64,000 nucleotides of DNA from a virus. This document shows, piece after piece, positions 42,931-49,125 of the stretch; position 1 is the stretch's first letter, and each line of letters starts with the position of its first letter. A program made the position numbers and the translations under genes. The DNA lies in IMG/VR virus record IMGVR_UViG_3300030382_001297, positions 1 through 64,000 of that record. The stretch is one strand, 5' to 3'. A model generated the notes under the pieces. That model did no database searches and was not told the DNA's origin. It was given only the letters and a program-made list of their open reading frames with translations.

Positions 42931-43084
42931 ACATCTCCTCCGCTTTCTTAATCTCAGCTTCATCGACCTCTACGTTTGATTGGTCATTACTAATACTCAT
43001 CTCTATATCTTTAAGCAACGTGGCTAATAATATAAGCCATTCAATGTCCATCTTCCTAAATGGATTGTCGTCTATACTACTCAT
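42923..43084 (-). CDS. 53-residue acidic helical peptide
   Basis: MSSIDDNPFRKMDIEWLIL then LATLLKDIEMSIS and an acidic end. It overlaps the PolX start and directly follows the gene at 43086. No family recognised. Confidence 0.5.
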   Translation of the reverse strand: MSSIDDNPFRKMDIEWLILLATLLKDIEMSISNDQSNVEVDEAEIKKAEEMYE

Positions 43085-43085
43085 T

Positions 43086-43433
43086 TTAATTACTTCGCTT
43101 ACGTTTATACATTGACCTATCTAATCTACTCTTATCGTAGCCGTAGGTTTTCCTACCACTAACTGGTCGGACACTACCTTTCACTTCGTATTTACGTATA
43201 GTATTCACTATCTTTAAGAAATCATTTGGTTCCATTATACTCAGCGTATCTCTAATACGCTTCAGTCCTATACTTGTTTCGTATAGGTTTTCACCTGATT
43301 CAGGATAGACTTTCTTTACAAGCGTAGCCCAAGTCTTATAGTCACTATCTTTATCATTCGCTACACTTAAGAGAGGATAGTTATATCTTCCCTTCATCAT
43401 CGTGCGGATGTCATCTAATGTTATATCACTCAT
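43086..43433 (-). CDS. protein of unknown function, basic C-terminus
   Basis: 115 residues; helical acidic front half, then a basic tail (YGYDKSRLDRSMYKRKRSN). The pattern suggests binding to nucleic acid. It overlaps the upstream 53-residue ORF by eight bases. Confidence 0.55.
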   Translation of the reverse strand: MSDITLDDIRTMMKGRYNYPLLSVANDKDSDYKTWATLVKKVYPESGENLYETSIGLKRIRDTLSIMEPNDFLKIVNTIRKYEVKGSVRPVSGRKTYGYDKSRLDRSMYKRKRSN

Positions 43434-43587
43434 CTGGAACTTCTCCCATTAACTTCATTGCTTCTATTGTTGTGTTAGATTCTCTACCATTACATTTCCA
43501 TCCTATCCCTATAACTCTTAGTCTATCTTCTACCATTGTAGTTAGCTCGTCTGCCGTATAGGTTCCGTGTGGACTATCGTATAACAT
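43426..43587 (-). CDS. 53-residue peptide of unknown function
   Basis: MLYDSPHGTYTADELTTMVE then DRLRVIGIGWKCNG. Joined by overlaps to both neighbours. No family recognised. Confidence 0.5.
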   Translation of the reverse strand: MLYDSPHGTYTADELTTMVEDRLRVIGIGWKCNGRESNTTIEAMKLMGEVPDE

Positions 43588-43820
43588 TATAAATCTACTC
43601 CTGATATTACTTGCTGTCTTATACCTTCAGCGTGCAACTTATATTCTTCGTAAGTTGTTTTGTGAGGTAGTGGGGCAACAGAAAAGTATAGGTCATTCAT
43701 CTTATTCCTACGCATCCTGTGGCCTGTGTCTATTCTTCTAACACCTGTTTTAATATCCTTCATTATTGATAGGACTTGTTCGGGTGTTATATCTTTAAGC
43801 ATTTCTTCGATTGAACTCAT
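43587..43820 (-). CDS. first small gene of the PolX-VWA transcript
   Basis: 77 residues; helical front (SSIEEMLKDITPEQVLSIMKDIK) and a basic middle (RRIDTGHRMRRNK). The minus-strand sequence upstream has CCTTTAAATAC about 25 bases before the start, a TATA box without room for a long leader. Function unknown. Confidence 0.55.
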   Translation of the reverse strand: MSSIEEMLKDITPEQVLSIMKDIKTGVRRIDTGHRMRRNKMNDLYFSVAPLPHKTTYEEYKLHAEGIRQQVISGVDL

Positions 43821-43975
43821 TTTTAACCTAAATATTAGAACGTTTCAAAGTATTTAAAGGTGTCGGCGGTTTTGGGGGTCTAAGCGTATAGACTCGTGCT
43901 CAACTCTAAAAGTATAGAATCCCGCTCATCATCCGCAGAAAATCGGGGTTACTATATTATACTATATTAAGATAA

Positions 43976-44104
43976 GGCTCTATTAAGTGCTATATAGACG
44001 CAAGCTTTATATAGTTCTATAATTATATATCTTAATAGAGCAAAGATATATTGCTTAATAGAGCCTATTAATATCTTAATAGAGCTTAATTATAATATTA
44101 GAGC
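43976..44104 (+). repeat. iteron-like array of CTTAATAGAGC
   Basis: CTTAATAGAGC occurs at 44031-44041, 44054-44064 and 44075-44085, with a degenerate ATATTAGAGC at 44095-44104 and an inverted copy at 43976-43987. The direct copies are spaced 23, 21 and about 20 bases, close to two helical turns, so a protein could bind them on one face. The flanks are very AT-rich. Confidence 0.65.
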
Positions 44105-44392
44105 AACGTATTGTTTATAGTATTTTTTTCTTCTTACACGTATAGAATAAAAAAGCTCTATACCGCATTTTCTCATTGAGCCTCTCAGTTTCTCACCTGC
44201 GCAGTGCGTAGTAGGGCCTACTAATGAGCGATATAAAGCTCTCAAAGTCTATTATAGAGTTTATAAGCTCCATTGTGCACACAGTTGGATACAAATGAAT
44301 CTCACCTCGACGTCACGACGATAGCGTAGTGCTTTTATAGAGCCTTGTTGAAATATAAGAGATATAAACTTCCTATCCCAGCATGTGTAAAT

Positions 44393-44500
44393 GGACATGT
44401 CTGAACGGATAGAACGAAAAGTAGTGAGCGGGCCTTAAACAAGGGTATATAAGGGTCGAGGGGTTTTATATACGATTTATAGGGAAAGCTTTATATACTT
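44393..44500 (+). promoter_or_regulatory. promoter cassette, plus-strand copy
   Basis: GGACATGTCT at 44393, AGTGAGCGGG near 44423, GGGTATATAAGGGTCGAGG near 44444 and the strong BRE/TATA AAAGCTTTATATACTT at 44485-44500 follow one another in the same order as in the minus-strand cassettes at 46.8, 47.8, 48.5 and 49.2 kb. It drives the gene at 44537. Confidence 0.65.
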
Positions 44501-44536
44501 TCAAACCATCTGTATTATAGAGAAAAAGGAGGAAAA

Positions 44537-44893
44537 ATGCCTAAAACAACTGAAACGCAAAAATCTACTGCAATGGATTATTTGGCGGCCCCACGTGGTG
44601 AAGGAATTGTAAAGAACCTAATGGCTCTTTTAGGATTCCAAGCCCCAAAGGGTGGTCGATTGCCTGTTGGAGTAAAATACGATACACTTGTAGCAATGAA
44701 CGACGTATTAAGCGCTGAAATAAGTGCTGAAACGACTTCGATGATTACAAGTAGGATTGTTGAGCTACAAGCGTCACGACGTTTAAGCACTGGAAAAGTT
44801 TCCGCAACACCGGAAAGTATAATCAGTGCAATTAAGTCGGGTCGTATTTCATTGACCGAACTTCAAGCGAAGCTCGAAGCAATGGAGTCTTAA
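44537..44893 (+). CDS. protein of unknown function beside iteron array
   Basis: 118 residues, with an AGGAGG site seven bases before ATG and the strongest TATA of the window. Composition is helical and neutral (DYLAAPRGEGIVKNLMALLGF, then long helices ending ISLTELQAKLEAMES). Only this short plus-strand gene interrupts the minus block, and it is closed by a GC-rich terminator, so it is probably highly expressed on its own. It could be a regulator or replication initiator acting on the neighbouring repeats; no known domain supports this. Confidence 0.65.
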   Translation: MPKTTETQKSTAMDYLAAPRGEGIVKNLMALLGFQAPKGGRLPVGVKYDTLVAMNDVLSAEISAETTSMITSRIVELQASRRLSTGKVSATPESIISAIKSGRISLTELQAKLEAMES

Positions 44894-44922
44894 ATAAAAT
44901 ATCTCACCTGAGATAAAACGTA

Positions 44923-44941
44923 GGGGGGGCGATTCCCCCCC
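44923..44941 (+). terminator. GC-rich hairpin terminator
   Basis: Seven G, CGATT, seven C form a perfect hairpin 30 bases after the stop of the 44537 gene. A second stem, TATCTC-ACCT-GAGATA, lies at 44900-44915. Together they should isolate this gene from the region beyond. Confidence 0.7.
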
Positions 44942-45359
44942 AAACCATTCGCACTTATATTTATCTGACGTCGATAATAAGGACGGGAGCATTTAAGACG
45001 CTTCTCGACTTTTAGCAGATTGAAGCCAATTTAAATTGTAGACAAATCACTCCGGAAAATATACCTATCACTTGTTTAAGTTACTTATTAAAGCAGACTT
45101 GCGCTTACTCTCAAATAGATTAATAACGAGAAATTCTTTATCACATTCCCTAATACCGAGCACAACTTCTAAAACTGAATTGTCAAGCTTTTCTCACTTG
45201 CGCAGAAACTCACCTGACGGGTTAACCGTTTGTAGTTTCTCCCGTCCAACCTTATAATGACACCTGTTCTAAACAGGGAGGGCTTAAAAGCGGGACGCCC
45301 AAAACTATAACCTTATATAGTGCCCTCCCGAAATGAACAATTTGCGCATGTCCGAATGG
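44942..45359 (-). other. non-coding region with inverted repeats and an orphan promoter
   Basis: No ORF with a believable start is seen. Inverted repeats GACGGG/CCCGTC (around 45217-45244) and GGGAGGGC/GCCCTCCC (45276-45283, 45322-45329) stand out. A minus-strand TATA (GCACTATATAAGG, 45311-45323) preceded by GGACATGCGC (45343-45352) points into this region, so a small untranslated RNA may be made here. Confidence 0.45.
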
Positions 45360-45386
45360 GGACCCCCAGAAACTTGTAGGGGGTCC
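45360..45386 (-). terminator. hairpin after 45404 gene
   Basis: GGACCCCC and GGGGGTCC form an eight-base-pair stem with an 11-base loop, 17 bases past the stop of the minus-strand gene at 45404. Confidence 0.65.
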
Positions 45387-45403
45387 TTTCGAGGTTGACT
45401 TCT

Positions 45404-45643
45404 TTATAATACTCTGTGAGCGTTTTCTTTAATCTCAGATACGTAAACGTCTCCGAGCTCGAATTCTCCGTAAGTCATCGGTGATTTCACACCACAAAAC
45501 CATCTGGCGTATTTGTTCTTAGCTTCCAGTTCTGGCTTTTGGTATTTCTTCAGGACTCGCCATTCAAATCCTGCACCGTGTTTATCCACCCAAATTTCGT
45601 AGGGCTTCGCTATTTCTCTTGTCTTCTTTTGTGATTCTGTCAT
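45404..45643 (-). CDS. small protein of unknown function
   Basis: 79 residues, basic, with aromatic-rich segments (PYEIWVDKHGAGFEWRVLKKY, KYARWFCGVKSPMTYGEFELGD). Single-gene unit: own promoter upstream and hairpin downstream. No family recognised. Confidence 0.6.
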   Translation of the reverse strand: MTESQKKTREIAKPYEIWVDKHGAGFEWRVLKKYQKPELEAKNKYARWFCGVKSPMTYGEFELGDVYVSEIKENAHRVL

Positions 45644-45674
45644 TGTTTGACCTCTAATATACCAAGGGTTAGGT

Positions 45675-45699
45675 CCTATTTAAGCTTTTGCACATGTCT
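45675..45699 (-). promoter_or_regulatory. promoter with adjoining RGACATGYSC motif
   Basis: On the minus strand AGACATGTGC is followed at once by the BRE/TATA AAAAGCTTAAATAGG. The start codon of the 45404-45643 gene lies 32 bases further, after AGAGGTC. The motif sits where a transcription factor could block or recruit TFB. Confidence 0.6.
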
Positions 45700-45707
45700 A
45701 AAATTAG

Positions 45708-45730
45708 GGAGCCCTAAACTGTAAGGCTCC
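45708..45730 (-). terminator. hairpin ending the 46.8 kb operon
   Basis: GGAGCC and GGCTCC form a six-base-pair stem about 50 bases past the stop of the 45782 gene, the last gene of the six-gene unit. Confidence 0.4.
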
Positions 45731-45781
45731 ACATTAAAATTAAGAAGCTCCCAAACTTTTCAAATGGGAAACAAGAGGGAT

Positions 45782-45928
45782 TTAACATTCCCCTGTTTCC
45801 TCATCGAAGACACCACAACAAAGGCAAGTGTATTTATCTCCACTACATTTAAGATTGTGGTCTTCTATCTTTTTGCGTTCTATCTCAAACTCTACGTTTT
45901 CGTCGTATAGGTCGTCTACATTAGGCAT
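45782..45928 (-). CDS. 48-residue Cys-rich protein
   Basis: An acidic helix (MPNVDDLYDENVEFEIERKK) then HNLKCSGDKYTCLCCGVFDEE and a final Cys: likely a zinc knuckle. Last gene of the operon that begins at 46769; it overlaps the gene before it by 13 bases. Confidence 0.5.
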   Translation of the reverse strand: MPNVDDLYDENVEFEIERKKIEDHNLKCSGDKYTCLCCGVFDEETGEC

Positions 45929-46059
45929 TGTTCACTCTCCAATATAAATTGTTGTGCGTTGTCTATCACTGAATGATATTCTGAAAGGTTTTCATCTCCA
46001 ACCTCTACCAATACCTGACGGATAGAGTCAAGACCGTAAATGATTTCGTCCTGTCTCAT
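45916..46059 (-). CDS. 47-residue helical peptide
   Basis: MRQDEIIYGLDSIRQVLVEV then ENLSEYHSVIDNAQQFIL; helical, neutral. ATGA overlap with the upstream gene. Confidence 0.5.
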   Translation of the reverse strand: MRQDEIIYGLDSIRQVLVEVGDENLSEYHSVIDNAQQFILESEQCLM

Positions 46060-46193
46060 TTTGATTCACCTAATATCTGTTCTACTATATCGTGCCACAA
46101 GTCAAGCATTTGGTCTGTGGTAAACGGCTTATCATTATAATAATGATTTTTTAAAACTTTCATTTCGTCTGCTGTTAATATTATTTCACTCAT
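46056..46193 (-). CDS. 45-residue peptide
   Basis: MSEIILTADEMKVLKNHYYN then FTTDQMLDLWHDIVEQILG. Overlaps both neighbours by four bases (ATGA type). No family recognised. Confidence 0.5.
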   Translation of the reverse strand: MSEIILTADEMKVLKNHYYNDKPFTTDQMLDLWHDIVEQILGESK

Positions 46194-46441
46194 TCTAAAC
46201 CTCTTATTTGTTCGTCTTCTTTAAAGATTGCGTCTAATTCCTGAATCCTTGCGTAGACTTCTTTTTTCCATCTTACTAAATCCTGACCTTTTAGCTTGTC
46301 ACCTCTTAAGGTGTATTCGTCAGCCCAAAAGCTAACCATTCCTCTTACAGTTCCAAGAATCCAAGATTCAATAGAATATTGTTCTTTGCTTAAAGCGTCG
46401 GCTTCCCTTGCTCTTTTTAAATTTCTTCTTATCGTTTCCAT
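46190..46441 (-). CDS. helical protein of unknown function
   Basis: 83 residues, charged helices (METIRRNLKRAREADALSKEQ, then VRWKKEVYARIQELDAIFKED). Middle of a six-gene operon. No family recognised. Confidence 0.55.
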   Translation of the reverse strand: METIRRNLKRAREADALSKEQYSIESWILGTVRGMVSFWADEYTLRGDKLKGQDLVRWKKEVYARIQELDAIFKEDEQIRGLE

Positions 46442-46443
46442 TT

Positions 46444-46626
46444 TTAGTATTCTCCATTATCTTCCCAATCGTAATTTAACTCGAATTTTTCATTCTGTCC
46501 ACAGGTGCAATTATCGTAAATCCAATCGCAACCGTCTGCGTGTTGGTTTTCTTCGTGCGTTGCTCCGCTGTTTTCGTATTGAAAGGCCATTTCATCTGTT
46601 AGATTTTGTAATAAGGTTTTTCTCAT
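46444..46626 (-). CDS. 60-residue protein with CxC motif
   Basis: Contains HADGCDWIYDNCTCGQNEKF: three Cys and a His near residue 33-42, possibly a metal site, with an acidic aromatic end. ATGA overlap with the gene upstream. Confidence 0.5.
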   Translation of the reverse strand: MRKTLLQNLTDEMAFQYENSGATHEENQHADGCDWIYDNCTCGQNEKFELNYDWEDNGEY

Positions 46627-46769
46627 TTTGCGACCTCTTTATCAAGTCCCAACTTTTGGGCCTCTATTGCCTCGTAAATTTCGAGGGTGTGACTCATCGG
46701 TAATTTAAACCGACGGCTGGCTTTCCTGAAACGGAATTCGTTTCTTAAAATGTTTTCTTTGAAGCTCAT
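46623..46769 (-). CDS. 48-residue basic peptide, first gene of operon
   Basis: MSFKENILRNEFRFRKASRR then FKLPMSHTLEIYEAIEAQKL; a basic first half and amphipathic helix. It lies 24 bases after the last TATA of the promoter cassette, with an AGAGAG site. Confidence 0.5.
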   Translation of the reverse strand: MSFKENILRNEFRFRKASRRFKLPMSHTLEIYEAIEAQKLGLDKEVAK

Positions 46770-46792
46770 TTTTTCTCTCTAATTCTACTCTA

Positions 46793-46893
46793 ACGAGAGA
46801 GTATTTAAGGGTTTGGGTCATTTTAGTATATAAGTATCGAGGGGGTATATATAGTCCGTTTTAGGTTCCGCTCGCACTTTTTCGCGCATGTCC
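46793..46893 (-). promoter_or_regulatory. promoter cassette, minus-strand copy 1
   Basis: Minus-strand order: GGACATGCGC, GCGAGCGGAACC, ACTATATATACCCCCTCG, ACTTATATACTAAAATGACCC and CCCTTAAATACTCTCTCGTT. Three TATA-like boxes are stacked in about 75 bases. It is nearly identical over long stretches to the copies at 48468-48578 and 47737-47847. Confidence 0.7.
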
Positions 46894-47028
46894 TTAAAAG
46901 GAATATACAATCTCACAGTCAAAACAAAACTGTGCGTCTGGTAGTTTTGTAAATGGGTTATCCTTTTGGTAACCGTCTACTAATTCTCTTTTACATTCTT
47001 GGCAATTCTTATATCGTCCGTGTTTCAT
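46894..47028 (-). CDS. 44-residue zinc ribbon
   Basis: MKHGRYKNCQECKRELVDGY then AQFCFDCEIVYSF: two CxxC knuckles 23 residues apart. Single-gene unit; its stop lies directly at the motif of the next promoter cassette. Confidence 0.6.
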   Translation of the reverse strand: MKHGRYKNCQECKRELVDGYQKDNPFTKLPDAQFCFDCEIVYSF

Positions 47029-47060
47029 ATTTTACCTTATATTACCTATAACGAGGGAGG

Positions 47061-47082
47061 TTATAAAGGTTTGCACATGTCC
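47061..47082 (-). promoter_or_regulatory. promoter with adjoining RGACATGYSC motif
   Basis: Minus-strand GGACATGTGC is followed by AAACCTTTATAA and CCTCCCTCGTTATAGGTAATATAAGG, then the zinc ribbon start. It has the same motif-TATA spacing as the promoter at 45675-45699. Confidence 0.6.
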
Positions 47083-47626
47083 AAAGTTTTTAATACCGCT
47101 GGCCTAAGAGCGCCACATTAATGACTGAGCTTAGGCCTTGAGTATAAGGTTTAGGGGTGTAGGTCGTGAGAACCCACTCGCACTAACCACGGGATTACAA
47201 CCGCGTGCCTCCGGAAGGCCTATAAATTTTGTGCTTCGCCATTCTTGTCAAGCGCCCCTATTTTTATACTGGGGTATTAATCCAGTCTTAAAACAAATAT
47301 CAGAACGACAACGCTAAAGTATACGTCTTAGCGTCTGTGAACTTCCTACTCATTAATAAGTATAAGGTGTGAGGGAGGATTCAAGGTTAACCTCCAAAGA
47401 CTACCGGCCCAAATACCTAAGTATTGTCCGCACTTACCACTCACCACCCTCTCACGCATTTGCGCATTGAGGCAGGTTTGTGTGCCTTACCCCCTTTGGG
47501 AAGGGGTTATTCAGCCACTCACGATAACGGGATATCTCCCATTAATATAAGGTGTTGGGTCGGGATTCGGCCCCTGAAACCCAACACGGGATATTGTATT
47601 TTTAATTACAGTTTAATTCTGTTTGC
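47083..47626 (+). other. structured non-coding region with three repeat modules
   Basis: No plausible gene; an 89-codon plus-strand frame has proline-rich, non-protein-like sequence. Three modules share CATTAAT(n)TATAAGGT(G)T on the plus strand, starting near 47116, 47350 and 47540. Strong stems are GGCCTAAG/CTTAGGCC (47101-47137), GGAGG/CCTCC (47375-47395) and GTGTTGGGT/ACCCAACAC (47552-47587). The last is bordered by a CGGGATAT direct repeat (47528, 47587). Folded RNA is likely. Confidence 0.5.
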
Positions 47627-47710
47627 TTACTTTGACCATCGGCTTGACTTTGTCGAAGTTGGAATACGTCCAATCTTAAGCCAAAGCTTCTGAATTCGTG
47701 TTAGTTTCAT
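47627..47710 (-). CDS. 27-residue basic peptide
   Basis: MKLTRIQKLWLKIGR then a Ser/Thr/Lys-rich end. Its support is context: a full promoter cassette 27 bases upstream and an AGAGGT site ten bases before ATG. It may instead be a leader for the structured region that follows. Confidence 0.4.
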   Translation of the reverse strand: MKLTRIQKLWLKIGRIPTSTKSSRWSK

Positions 47711-47736
47711 TGTTCTTTTACCTCTAACTTACTTGT

Positions 47737-47847
47737 AGCGAGAGAGTATTTAAAGCTTTGCCTCAAAATAGTATATAAGACACGAGGAGACTTATATAGT
47801 GCGTTTTGGGTTCCGCTCACTGTTTTTGAAAAAATTTGGACATGTCG
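47737..47847 (-). promoter_or_regulatory. promoter cassette, minus-strand copy 2
   Basis: Minus-strand order: CGACATGTCC, AGTGAGCGGAACC, GCACTATATAAGTCTCCTCGTG, CTTATATACTATTTTGAGG and AAAGCTTTAAATACTCTCTCGCT. Same architecture as the other copies, with the last TATA extended to the ideal AAAGCTTTAAATA. Confidence 0.7.
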
Positions 47848-47850
47848 ATT

Positions 47851-48021
47851 TTAAAAATTAAATATAAAATCTTTGGCGTCCCAGCTTTCTGGTGCCTCTT
47901 GGTCTGATAGACCAATGGCATCCGCTACCTGTTGCTCTCTAATTGGACAGTTACCAAAATAAACCTCCATCGCTAAGGATAGGATGAAATCAGTCCAATT
48001 TAAATTATTGTGGTTGCTCAT
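47851..48021 (-). CDS. 56-residue peptide of unknown function
   Basis: MSNHNNLNWTDFILSLAMEV then FGNCPIREQQVADAIGLSD, possibly a small helix-turn-helix, with an acidic aromatic end. Last gene of a three-gene unit; starts in an ATGA overlap. Confidence 0.5.
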   Translation of the reverse strand: MSNHNNLNWTDFILSLAMEVYFGNCPIREQQVADAIGLSDQEAPESWDAKDFIFNF

Positions 48022-48173
48022 TCTTTACCTCGTATTATACTAAACAGTTCTGCTAATACGTCGTCGTAATATTCCACATCGTTAGGACTGCGGACGTTCC
48101 ACGTATTAAGTTTACTAATATCGTATCTTAAGGAGTCTATCGCTACCAATAGCTCTGTTGTAGTGAAAGCCAT
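48018..48173 (-). CDS. 51-residue helical peptide
   Basis: MAFTTTELLVAIDSLRYDIS then DVEYYDDVLAELFSIIRG. Two amphipathic helices. It abuts the upstream stop directly and overlaps the next gene. Confidence 0.5.
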   Translation of the reverse strand: MAFTTTELLVAIDSLRYDISKLNTWNVRSPNDVEYYDDVLAELFSIIRGKE

Positions 48174-48446
48174 TTAAGCACCTCTCTTATAAATTTCTTT
48201 GTTAGGATAGGCCACGAATCTGGCCCCTACGCTATTAATAACGTCCCAAACTTCAGCGTCGTTAAGACTACCGTGTTTAGTTCCAAAAGAGTGGAGATTA
48301 ACCCAGCCTATTGTGTGGCAATAGGTAGAGTTTGGCCCCTCCATTCGGGAACCCATTAGTTCCACCCAAAAATTGTGGATACTCATCAATCGACCATCCC
48401 AGTCGACGAAGCCAGTTTTATTTGTTGTATAAGTTGTTTTATTCAT
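48174..48446 (-). CDS. small protein of unknown function
   Basis: 90 residues: GFVDWDGRLMSIHNFWVELMG, then a His/Trp/Tyr-rich middle (YCHTIGWVNLHSFGTKHGS) and DAEVWDVINSVGARFVAYP. No family recognised. First gene after the cassette at 48468, with the start only about 25 bases from the expected transcription start. Confidence 0.6.
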   Translation of the reverse strand: MNKTTYTTNKTGFVDWDGRLMSIHNFWVELMGSRMEGPNSTYCHTIGWVNLHSFGTKHGSLNDAEVWDVINSVGARFVAYPNKEIYKRGA

Positions 48447-48467
48447 TCTTTTACCTCTATTATTACT

Positions 48468-48578
48468 GTAGCGAGAGAGTATTTAAGGGTTTGGGTCATT
48501 TTAGTATATAAGGCACGAGGGAGTATATATAGTGCGATATACGTCCCGCTAACGTTTTTTTAAAAATTTGCATGTCTG
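48468..48578 (-). promoter_or_regulatory. promoter cassette, minus-strand copy 3
   Basis: Minus-strand order: AGACATGCAAA, GTTAGCGGGACG, GCACTATATATACTCCCTCGTG, CCTTATATACTAAAATGACCC and CCCTTAAATACTCTCTCGCT, then TAGAGGTAAAAGAATG into the first gene. The middle 40 bases match copy 1 almost base for base. Confidence 0.7.
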
Positions 48579-48771
48579 GGTATACCCCCCCTACCCCATG
48601 GGGGTATCTCTTCTAGAGAGGATAGCTATATATAGTGGGTATATAAGGGTGGGGGGTCATTTATATATAGGGGGTATATAAGACAAGTGCCACCCCCCCA
48701 TGCATGTGTTGACATGTACATGATTAGACATGTCCCGGTTTTGGGATTGGCTGATGATTAACATTATAATA
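48579..48771 (+). other. short non-coding repeat tract
   Basis: Holds GGGTATACCCCCCCTACC (48578-48595), which recurs exactly at 48931-48948 inside a small gene, two copies of ATATATAG(T/G)GGGTATATAAG around 48630 and 48675, and a palindrome-rich end with GACATGTAC and AGACATGTCC near 48710-48735. No gene seen. Confidence 0.45.
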
Positions 48772-48834
48772 TTAAATAGAAAGTCTACTTAGTATTACCA
48801 TTACTTCTGTTAAATATTTTTGGTATTCGTCCAT
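48772..48834 (-). CDS. 20-residue peptide, tentative
   Basis: MDEYQKYLTEVMVILSRLSI, whose ATG overlaps the previous stop as TAATG. Apart from this coupling there is no support. Confidence 0.25.
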   Translation of the reverse strand: MDEYQKYLTEVMVILSRLSI

Positions 48835-48962
48835 TACTTAGTGTCACCCCTTAGTTGTTTTTTTGATTTTTTTATTTGTTTATCGAGCATCTTTTCCAAT
48901 TTTTCTAAAATTTCCATTGGGTCTGCGGTGGGGTATACCCCCCCTACCTCTATTAAACGCAT
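48834..48962 (-). CDS. 42-residue coiled-coil peptide
   Basis: MRLIEVGGVYPTADPMEILE then LEKMLDKQIKKSKKQLRG; a helical basic second half. Its 5' part contains the GGTAGGGGGGGTATACCC repeat also found at 48.58 kb. Second gene after the cassette at 49126. Confidence 0.45.
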   Translation of the reverse strand: MRLIEVGGVYPTADPMEILEKLEKMLDKQIKKSKKQLRGDTK

Positions 48963-48965
48963 TGA

Positions 48966-49103
48966 TTACCTCTTATTCCAAGTGGAGTATCGGGTAGGTG
49001 TGTCCCTACGGCTGGTCTGCTTCCAGATTTGGGTTGCCACGATGCGAGCTATAAGGGCCCTGTTGTGGTTATCTACTTGCTGTTGTGTTGGTGTAGTTGT
49101 CAT
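48966..49103 (-). CDS. 45-residue polar peptide
   Basis: Starts MTTTPTQQQVDNHNRALIAR; the frame is open further upstream, but the ATG at 49103 has AGAGGT ten bases before it and lies right after the promoter cassette. No family recognised. Confidence 0.45.
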   Translation of the reverse strand: MTTTPTQQQVDNHNRALIARIVATQIWKQTSRRDTPTRYSTWNKR

Positions 49104-49125
49104 TTCTTTTACCTCTATATTACTT

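Larger units (their letters stand above)
43821..44536 (+). other. divergent intergenic region, AT-rich, origin candidate
   Basis: About 715 bases with no convincing gene, between the minus-strand replication block and the plus-strand gene at 44537. It holds minus-strand TATA CCTTTAAATAC near 43850, an iteron-like repeat array (43976-44104), scattered TATAGAGC/GCTCTATA sequences to 44340, and a plus-strand promoter cassette from 44393. The combination of repeats, AT-richness and strand switch is what a viral replication origin would show; this is inference. Confidence 0.5.

Noticed and set aside
43976-44104. CRISPR array
   Set aside because: Repeats are only 11-12 bases and spacers about 10 bases, and no cas1/cas2 are present; iterons fit better.
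45072-45257. 61-codon plus-strand ORF in the spacer
   Set aside because: No start signal, no promoter in phase, and low-complexity Leu/Ser content; likely chance.
47161-47220. Possible tRNA gene in the GC-rich stretch with an ATTACAA-like loop
   Set aside because: Acceptor, D and T arms cannot be paired on either strand and the anticodon stem has mismatches.
47424-47693. 89-codon plus-strand ORF
   Set aside because: It has no ribosome-binding site, lies across the repeat-hairpin modules and opposite a promoter-linked minus gene, and its composition is not protein-like.
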